Assembly (NCBI RefSeq): GCF_000968015.1 | Contig: NZ_LACH01000005.1 | Location: 1-64,000 of the forward strand | Direction of reading: 5' to 3' | From: Pseudomonas fluorescens | Lineage (GTDB): Bacteria > Pseudomonadota > Gammaproteobacteria > Pseudomonadales > Pseudomonadaceae | DNA: 64,000 nucleotides | Shown: one piece after another, positions 58,318-64,000 of the stretch | How the letters are laid out: each line of letters starts with the position of its first letter | How positions within the stretch are numbered: position 1 is the first letter of the stretch | Made by a program: the position numbers and the translations under genes | Notes under the pieces: generated by a model | The model's database searches: none | What the model saw: only the letters and a program-made list of their open reading frames with translations | Told to the model about the DNA's origin: nothing

Positions 58318-59079
58318 ATGAACACAGAACCGACATTTTTCCGACGCCTGACATCAAACGCCCGCACATTGCTTTGCGCGGTGTCGGCCGTCTGCCTGTT
58401 CAACGCTGGCTGCCCTGCCCTTGCTGACGCGGTTACCTTGCCTGACATGCTTATCGGCGTCACTCAGGGCTTTCTTGAATTCACCGTAGAAGACTATCTG
58501 GCGACCAGTCAAACGGAAGGCCGCTACGAGATCGAGGTCAAGCAGCTCGATCCGCGGCTGCGCATGCCCATGTGCGACAAGGAATTGACAGCGTCCCTGG
58601 AGAGCCCGGCCACGCCGCTGGGGCGCGTTACGGTCAAGGTGCGCTGCGAGGGCGCGTCACCCTGGACGGTCTTCGTACCCGCTCAAGTGCGTCTGTTTCG
58701 CGACATTGTGACCACCACCCGCCCGCTGCGACGTGCCGGTATCGTCGAGCCCCAGGATGTGACCCTGCGCGAACGTGACATCAGTCTGATCAGCCAGGGT
58801 TACCTGACTTCCGTCGACCAGGCGATCGGGCAGAAACTTACCCGACCAATGGTCGCCGACCAGGTCATGACCCTGGTGCACATGGAACAGGCAGAAGTCA
58901 TCACCAAGGGCGACCAGGTGGTGATTACCGCCCGCAGTGGAACGCTCAGCGTGCGCATGCCGGGTGAAGCGCTGTCCAACGGCGGCCTGCGCGAACAGAT
59001 TCGGGTGAAAAACCTCAATTCCCAGCGGGTCATCAAGGCGCAAGTCATCGCGCCCGGCCAGGTGGAAGTGGCCATGTAG
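58318..59079 (+). CDS. flgA: Flagellar P-ring chaperone FlgA
   Basis: Periplasmic protein of 253 residues that assists P-ring assembly. The signal peptide ends near PALA-DAV (about 38). The SAF/FlgA C-terminal domain includes RPLRRAGIVEPQDVTLRERD and VKNLNSQRVIKAQVIAPGQV. No Shine-Dalgarno sequence is visible before ATG 58318, which fits the sigma-54 site lying immediately upstream. First gene of the flgA, flgM-flgN, flgZ region. Confidence 0.93.
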   Translation: MNTEPTFFRRLTSNARTLLCAVSAVCLFNAGCPALADAVTLPDMLIGVTQGFLEFTVEDYLATSQTEGRYEIEVKQLDPRLRMPMCDKELTASLESPATPLGRVTVKVRCEGASPWTVFVPAQVRLFRDIVTTTRPLRRAGIVEPQDVTLRERDISLISQGYLTSVDQAIGQKLTRPMVADQVMTLVHMEQAEVITKGDQVVITARSGTLSVRMPGEALSNGGLREQIRVKNLNSQRVIKAQVIAPGQVEVAM

Positions 59080-59182
59080 AACTCTCTGTTTGTGAAGATG
59101 TGGCGCGCCACTCGACTGTTCCCTAGACTGTGCCCTATGCAGGGCAAGCGCTGACGCGCGCAAGCTCATTGATAATTGGGCC

Positions 59183-59209
59183 TAAAGTTTTCCCGGGTAT
59201 GGCCGAAAA
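59183..59209 (+). promoter_or_regulatory. Sigma-28 (FliA) promoter of flgMN
   Basis: TAAAGTTT, then exactly 11 bases, then GCCGAAAA; the consensus is TAAAGTTT-N11-GCCGATAA. It begins 63 bases before the flgM ATG. Confidence 0.9.
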
Positions 59210-59245
59210 CATGGCAAGCGTCCAAATACCCAGAGGTTTTTTGTC

Positions 59246-59572
59246 ATGGTCATCGATTTCAGCCGTTTAAACAGTTCCTCGTCACTTACCGGTAGTACAC
59301 GTACCAGCACCGCGAAGGAAACCGCCGAAGCCGGCAAACCCGCACCGCTGAATACCCCGGCCGAACAGGCCAGTACCGTCAAAAGCGGGGAATCGGTACA
59401 TCTCAGCAATGAGGCTCAACAGTTGCAGAAGGTCACTGACAAGCTGCGCGATCAGCCTGCCGTCGACAACGCCCGCGTGGCCGAGTTGAAAGCAGCGATT
59501 GCCGATGGCAGCTACAAAGTCGACAGCAACCGTGTAGCCAGCAAACTGCTCAACTTCGAAGCCCAGCGCTAG
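59246..59572 (+). CDS. flgM: Anti-sigma-28 factor FlgM
   Basis: Small protein of 108 residues that binds and inhibits FliA until the hook is complete and it is exported. The C-terminal FliA-binding part has [20 protein letters not shown] and KLLNFE. The N-terminal half is disordered in character and rich in Ser, Thr and Ala. AGAGG precedes the ATG. Followed by flgN. Confidence 0.93.
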   Translation: MVIDFSRLNSSSSLTGSTRTSTAKETAEAGKPAPLNTPAEQASTVKSGESVHLSNEAQQLQKVTDKLRDQPAVDNARVAELKAAIADGSYKVDSNRVASKLLNFEAQR

Positions 59573-59620
59573 GCCAAGGCCTGCGCCAGGCTTTTGGACG
59601 CTTAAAACCCAAGGCCAGCC

Positions 59621-60088
59621 ATGCACGACACTAATTTACTGCAACTGATCACCGACGATTTCGCACCAGCACAGCACTTGCTGGAGTTACTGCAAACCGA
59701 GTCCCTCGCCTTGCACGGTCGCGACATGCCACTGCTCGAAGAAATTCTGGCGCAGAAACAGGCATTGATCATTTTGCTCGATCAGCATGGCCGCAAGCGC
59801 AGTGAAATTCTCGCCAGCCTCAACCTGCCGACCAATCGCAACGGCCTGGAGCAACTTGCCAGCCATTCGAGCATTGGCGATCAGCTGTTGGAGCACAGCG
59901 ATGTATTGACCGATCTTCTGGCTCAATGCCAGGCGGCCAACGTCAAGAATGGCCAGTCGATCCTGGTGCAACAGGCCGCGACGGCCAATCAGCTGAAAAT
60001 TCTCAACGGCGGCGAGCCGCCAGCGCTCTACGATGCGCGCGGATCAACCTCCATGCTTGCGAAGCCACGCCCGCTCAGTCAGGCTTGA
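59621..60088 (+). CDS. flgN: Flagellar export chaperone FlgN
   Basis: Helical cytosolic chaperone of 155 residues for FlgK and FlgL. It matches the FlgN family in the N-terminal LLQLITDDFAPAQHLLELLQ helix and a C-terminal NGQSILVQQAATANQLKIL helix. Lies 48 bases after flgM and probably shares its FliA promoter. Confidence 0.9.
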   Translation: MHDTNLLQLITDDFAPAQHLLELLQTESLALHGRDMPLLEEILAQKQALIILLDQHGRKRSEILASLNLPTNRNGLEQLASHSSIGDQLLEHSDVLTDLLAQCQAANVKNGQSILVQQAATANQLKILNGGEPPALYDARGSTSMLAKPRPLSQA

Positions 60089-60180
60089 GCCTGCTGAATA
60101 GCGCGCACTATCAAGACGCGCAACATGCTGGCAGTATGATGGCCAGCCGTAGTCATATTTTGTCTGGAGATTGATGAACC

Positions 60181-60927
60181 GTGTTCAATGCCTTAAGCGC
60201 GGAAGATGCTCCGCAGCCACCCAAGGTGCTCACCACGCCGTTGGAGATCTCCGGCAACCTGCGCCAGCTGCAAGACAGCCATGATCCGCTGATCATCACG
60301 TTCCATGAGCGCAGCCAGCGCTTCCAGAGTTATCTGGTGGACCTTGACCGTGACAGCAACATGATTGCCCTGGACGAAATGATTCCCCGCGACGGTGAAC
60401 GCTTCCTGCTCGCCGGCGAACCGTTCAAGGTCGAAGGCTTTCACGACGGCGTGCGCATTGCCTGGGAAAGCAACGGCCCGCTGACCATCGACGAATCCGG
60501 TGGCGGTCGCTGCTACCGTGGCGCCCTGCCCGCCGAGGTGGTTTACCACCAGCGTCGCAATGCATTCCGCGCAGCATTGAAGCTGGCACAACTGGTCAAC
60601 GTCGATCTGGGCGGTGAAAAGCTCAAGTCGCCGATCAGCGGCAAGCTATTGGACATCTCCGCCACCGGCTGCAAGTTGCGCTTCGAAGGCGACATCACGG
60701 GCAGCCTGCAACTGGGCCAGGTCTATGACCGTTTCATCGCCGCCCTGCCCTTTGGCAACATGACGGCACCCGTCGAGCTGCGTTACCTGCACTTCGAAGA
60801 AAGGATCTCCACCACCTTCGCCGGCGTACGCTTTCACAATATGAGCGGGCTGGTGCAGCGTCAGGTCGAGCGGTTCGTCTATCAGCTTCAGCGCGAAGCG
60901 CGACGCTTCGACAAAGACGACATGTAA
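60181..60927 (+). CDS. flgZ: c-di-GMP-binding flagellar brake protein FlgZ
   Basis: PilZ-family protein of 248 residues (YcgR type) that binds cyclic di-GMP and restrains swimming. The YcgR N-terminal domain (about 20-115) precedes a PilZ domain with RRNAFR and [12 protein letters not shown], the RxxxR and D/NxSxxG motifs. Start is GTG at 60181; an in-frame stop lies just upstream. In P. fluorescens this gene lies after flgMN, as here. Confidence 0.9.
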   Translation: MFNALSAEDAPQPPKVLTTPLEISGNLRQLQDSHDPLIITFHERSQRFQSYLVDLDRDSNMIALDEMIPRDGERFLLAGEPFKVEGFHDGVRIAWESNGPLTIDESGGGRCYRGALPAEVVYHQRRNAFRAALKLAQLVNVDLGGEKLKSPISGKLLDISATGCKLRFEGDITGSLQLGQVYDRFIAALPFGNMTAPVELRYLHFEERISTTFAGVRFHNMSGLVQRQVERFVYQLQREARRFDKDDM

Positions 60928-60943
60928 TACGACGCTTCAATAG

Positions 60944-60981
60944 AAAACGGGCAGTCCCTTGCGGTGACTGCCCGTTTTTTT
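60944..60981 (+). terminator. Terminator of flgZ
   Basis: AAAACGGGCAGTC / GACTGCCCGTTTT stem with a nine-base loop and a T-run, 17 bases after the stop. It also serves the convergent MFS gene poorly if at all. Confidence 0.9.
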
Positions 60982-60992
60982 ATGCGTTGGAT

Positions 60993-62363
60993 TTAAGGCC
61001 TGGCCTCGGTAAAACTTTGCTCGCGAGGTGCATCAGGGTCTTCGGGCGGCGGATCGGCTTCGGTCTCTGATTCGGGTTCCGGGTCTGGCTCAGGGTTGAT
61101 CGGGTTCTGCATCTGGTCTTGCACCACCTGCTCATCAACACGCGGGTCAAGGCAAGCTACCAACGGCGAGCTCGACATACTGTCCGGCATGGCGACGTGA
61201 TGCAGCGGCGCATCGTCGACCTGATGCAGGTTGGTCACCGCTTTCGGGCGAATCCGCCACACCAGCACCAACGCGAAGAAACTGAAGAAGGCATAGAGCA
61301 TGTGGCTGCCGAACAGCTTCATCAGCACCCCGGCCACCAGCGGCCCGATACTGGCGCCGACACCGTAGGTCACCAACAGCATCGCTGTCAGGGACACCCG
61401 ACGATCACCCTCGACGTGGTCGTTGGAGAACGCCACCGCCAGCGGATACAGACAGAACATCACCAGCGAACAGCAGAACCCGGTGATAAACAAAATCTCC
61501 AGCGGTACCTGTTGCATGATTGCCAGCGGCAACGCGGCAAGCGCCAGGACCAGCGCAAAACAGCGGATCAACAGCGCCCGGTCATAACGGTCGGACAGCC
61601 AGCCCAGCGGCCATTGCACCAGCAAACCGGCAAAAATGCAGCTACCCATGAACAGACCCACCTGCTCCGTGGACAACCCCTGCTGTGAGGCATACAGCGG
61701 TGCCAGACCGTAGAACGAACCAATGATCAGTCCCGCCCCCAGCACCGTGCTCAACGACTGCGGCACGCGCTTGATGAAGAAGCGCGGCTCCATCGGGGCC
61801 GGGTGCAACGGTGCCGGGTGAATCCGGCGAGTCAGGGCCACCGGCACCAGGCACAGCGCGAAGCACAAGGCGACCAGCATCAGCAGCTCAAGGCCCAGGC
61901 CCGGGTGCATGACCAGAATCAACTGACCCAGCACCAGCCCCAGGTACGAGGCGATCATGTAGCCGCTGAACACCGTGCCGCGCTGCGAGGCTTCGGCCTG
62001 CTCATTGAGCCAGCTTTCGATGACCATGTATTGGCACATCATGCCAAGGCCGACGATGACCCGCAGGAAGATCCAGGCAGGCAACCAGTCCACCAGGCCA
62101 TGGCCCAGCACCGCCGCGCCGACAATCCCGGCGCAGGCCGAATAGGCGCGAATATGCCCGACCCGGGCAATCAACCGGTGGCCGATCTTGCCACCCAGCA
62201 CCAGGCCGCAATAGTTGGCTGCCATCAACGCACCGACCCACAGGCTGTCGACGTGATCGGCGGCCAGGCGCAAGGCCAGGTAAGTACTCAACAGGCCAGA
62301 GCCGATCAACATCATCAGCGAGGCAAAATATAGCGCTCGAAAGGGTTTCCAGATTTGGCGCAT
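60993..62363 (-). CDS. MFS transporter (YcaD-like)
   Basis: Inner-membrane transporter of 456 residues with twelve predicted helices of the major facilitator superfamily. GKIGHRLIARVGHIRAYS and GWLSDRYDRALLIR are the two A-motif loops. A long cytosolic tail after residue about 385 is very acidic and Pro-rich (NPEPDPEPESETEADPPPED). Related to YcaD/ PA1131-like permeases; the substrate is unknown. Gene stands alone. Confidence 0.86.
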   Translation of the reverse strand: MRQIWKPFRALYFASLMMLIGSGLLSTYLALRLAADHVDSLWVGALMAANYCGLVLGGKIGHRLIARVGHIRAYSACAGIVGAAVLGHGLVDWLPAWIFLRVIVGLGMMCQYMVIESWLNEQAEASQRGTVFSGYMIASYLGLVLGQLILVMHPGLGLELLMLVALCFALCLVPVALTRRIHPAPLHPAPMEPRFFIKRVPQSLSTVLGAGLIIGSFYGLAPLYASQQGLSTEQVGLFMGSCIFAGLLVQWPLGWLSDRYDRALLIRCFALVLALAALPLAIMQQVPLEILFITGFCCSLVMFCLYPLAVAFSNDHVEGDRRVSLTAMLLVTYGVGASIGPLVAGVLMKLFGSHMLYAFFSFFALVLVWRIRPKAVTNLHQVDDAPLHHVAMPDSMSSSPLVACLDPRVDEQVVQDQMQNPINPEPDPEPESETEADPPPEDPDAPREQSFTEARP

Positions 62364-62434
62364 CGGCGTTCCGAGCGGCTCCTTGCAGTGAGTTTCAGGC
62401 TACCGACAAACGATAGCCTGATGTCGACGGATCG

Positions 62435-63778
62435 TCAGGCCTGGGCCGCTAAAACACGCCGTTCCCAGGGAGTAATTTCATCAAAGAAGCTGGTCAACTC
62501 CATGGTCTTCGAGGCGATGTAGCCTTCGATGAACTCCTTGCCAAACAGTTCCTTCGCCAATTGACTACGTTTCAGACGCTCAAGAGCCGCATGCAAGGTA
62601 CACGGCAACGAAAGATTGTCCGGCACTTCAAATTCGCCCTGGATCGGCTCGCTCGGCTCCAGTTTGTGTTCAATACCATACAACCCTGCGGCAAGGCTGG
62701 CGGCGATCGCCAGGTAAGGATTCGCATCAGCCCCCGGCAAGCGGTTCTCGACCCGACGAGCGGCGGGCGAACTGGCCGGAATGCGTAATCCGGCCGCGCG
62801 GTTGTCGTGGGACCAGCAGGCATTATTTGGCGACGCATACGGATGGCACAAGCGCTGATAAGAGTTCACGTTCGGTGCGAACAACGCCGTGAAATCCGCC
62901 ATGCCGGCCTGCTGACCCGCGATGAAATGACGGAAGGTCGCGGTCGGTTCACCCGCCTTGTCGCTGAACACGTTACGCCCGCTGCCGATCTCGATGATGC
63001 TCTGGTGAATATGCATCGAACTGCCCGACGTGTGCGCCAGCGGCTTGGCCATGCAAACCACGGTCAGGCCATGCTTGAGCGCGACTTCTTTAAGCAGGTG
63101 TTTGAACAGGAGTGTCTGGTCGGCCAGCAGCAGCGGGTCGCCGTGCAGCAGGTTGATCTCGAATTGGCTGACGCCCATCTCGTGCATGAAGGTATCGCGC
63201 GGCAAGCCCAGGGCCGCCATGCAGGCGTAGACCTCACTGAAGAACGGCCGCAAACCATTATTGGAACTGATACTGAACGCCGATTGACCGTCCTCGCGAC
63301 GACCATCCAGGCCCAGCGGCGGCTGGAACGGTTGAGTCGGGTCGGTGTTGGGCGCAAACACAAAAAACTCCAGCTCGGTCGCCACCACCGGCGCCAGGCC
63401 GAGGGCCGCGTAACGCGCGATCACGGCTTTGAGTTGGCCGCGGGTCGACAGAGACGAGCTTTCGCCAGTCAACTCGTCCGCATCGCAAATGGCCAAGGCT
63501 CGCGGCTGCTTGCTCCACGGCAAGCGATGGATTTGTGCAGGGTCGGGCACCAGCGCCAGGTCGCCATCATCGCTGCCGTAAAAGCGCGCTGGCGGATATC
63601 CGCCCATGATGCATTGCAGCAGCACTCCCCGCGCCATCTGCAAACGCCGCCCCTCGAGAAAGCCTTCGGCGGTCATTACCTTGCCACGGGGCACGCCATT
63701 CAAATCCGGCGTGACGCATTCAATCTCATCAATGCCCGTCAATCGCTGTGCGAGTGAGCGATGGCCATCGGTTGTCAT
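62435..63778 (-). CDS. Glutamine synthetase family (gamma-glutamylputrescine synthetase-like)
   Basis: Enzyme of 447 residues of glutamine synthetase type. The N-terminal beta-grasp region (LTGIDEIECVTPDLNGVPRGK) and catalytic LEFFVF, HTSGSSMHIHQSI, NSYQRL and RIPASSPAARRVENRLPGADANPYLA are present. The last is typical of PuuA/SpuB enzymes, which glutamylate polyamines. The C-terminus resembles members that act on putrescine or other amines. ATG 63778 has AAAGGA upstream. Its substrate is not fixed by sequence alone. Confidence 0.85.
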   Translation of the reverse strand: MTTDGHRSLAQRLTGIDEIECVTPDLNGVPRGKVMTAEGFLEGRRLQMARGVLLQCIMGGYPPARFYGSDDGDLALVPDPAQIHRLPWSKQPRALAICDADELTGESSSLSTRGQLKAVIARYAALGLAPVVATELEFFVFAPNTDPTQPFQPPLGLDGRREDGQSAFSISSNNGLRPFFSEVYACMAALGLPRDTFMHEMGVSQFEINLLHGDPLLLADQTLLFKHLLKEVALKHGLTVVCMAKPLAHTSGSSMHIHQSIIEIGSGRNVFSDKAGEPTATFRHFIAGQQAGMADFTALFAPNVNSYQRLCHPYASPNNACWSHDNRAAGLRIPASSPAARRVENRLPGADANPYLAIAASLAAGLYGIEHKLEPSEPIQGEFEVPDNLSLPCTLHAALERLKRSQLAKELFGKEFIEGYIASKTMELTSFFDEITPWERRVLAAQA

Positions 63779-63878
63779 GACGCAATCCTTTGTTGTTGTG
63801 CGAGCCGCGAACGGCGACCCGTACAAAATAGGCTCCACCTGTTCGGAATATCAAGCAGCGACCCACAAAAAGAACCGG

Positions 63879-64000
63879 TCAGGGCAGATAGAGGCTGAAT
63901 ACCCCGCCACCCAGCGGGCCGCCATTGCTGATGTCGGTGCGTCCGCCCACGCCATTGCGTTGATGGAGTGCAGCAATCCGCCCGGCAAAGTACAGGCCCA
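63879..64000 (-). CDS. 3' end of a sensor histidine kinase (partial)
   Basis: The last 40 codons of a minus-strand gene whose 5' part lies beyond the window. LYFAGRIAALHQRNGVGG and NGGPLGGGVFSLYLP are the G2 box end of a HATPase domain as in histidine kinases. The stop is at 63879-63881. Confidence 0.7.
   Translation of the reverse strand, partial: GLYFAGRIAALHQRNGVGGRTDISNGGPLGGGVFSLYLP

Overview
The window is chromosomal DNA of a Pseudomonas of the fluorescens group. The evidence is the high GC content, a GacS orthologue with the expected 917 residues, the oprH-phoP-phoQ and flgBCDE/flgA-flgM-flgN-flgZ clusters, fabA-fabB, and about twenty palindromic REP/REPIN elements of the fluorescens type. 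Gene order follows several blocks I remember from P. aeruginosa PAO1, joined in a different arrangement. Synteny statements are from memory and were not checked.

Layout. 1-10 kb: a six-EF-hand calcium protein, an AI-2E family permease, then a run of minus-strand housekeeping genes (DUF4892, GST, two alpha/beta hydrolases, thioesterase, acyl-CoA synthetase, sixA, DUF4389, gpsA). 10-15 kb: a tightly packed plus-strand operon of a TonB-dependent receptor, an orphan periplasmic binding protein and a hybrid histidine kinase, directly before fabA-fabB. 17-24 kb: small conserved proteins, mazG, relA, rlmD, cysM. 24-31 kb: a two-component pair divergent from gacS, then ldhA and small proteins. 31-38 kb: thioredoxin-like lipoprotein, arsC, wrbA, DUF2069, a Tag-like glycosylase, ttcA, Yip1, sprT, a CoA transferase. 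38-41 kb: dctA with a clear sigma-54 promoter, divergent from an AraC-type regulator. 41-49 kb: a DUF6124-type gene behind a candidate structured RNA, phoQ-phoP-oprH, a dienelactone hydrolase, a phosphopantetheinyl transferase and a second two-component pair. 50-53 kb: nrdA with NrdR and DnaA boxes. 53-61 kb: flagellar and chemotaxis genes with sigma-54 and sigma-28 promoters. 61-64 kb: an MFS transporter, a gamma-glutamylputrescine synthetase-like enzyme and the end of a sensor kinase.

The genes form several regulatory units: two hybrid kinases likely to feed the Gac/Rsm network (GacS and the PA1611-like kinase), PhoPQ with tandem PhoP boxes on oprH, RpoN-dependent dctA, and the flagellar cascade (RpoN for flgB and flgA, FliA for flgM).

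The most promising novel items are the receptor/binding protein/hybrid kinase operon, the multi-stem RNA candidate 5' of the DUF6124-type gene with near-identical REPINs on both sides, and a two-component locus where a REPIN supplies the kinase C-terminus beside a DUF1016 nuclease remnant. No tRNA, rRNA, CRISPR array, insertion sequence or prophage was seen.
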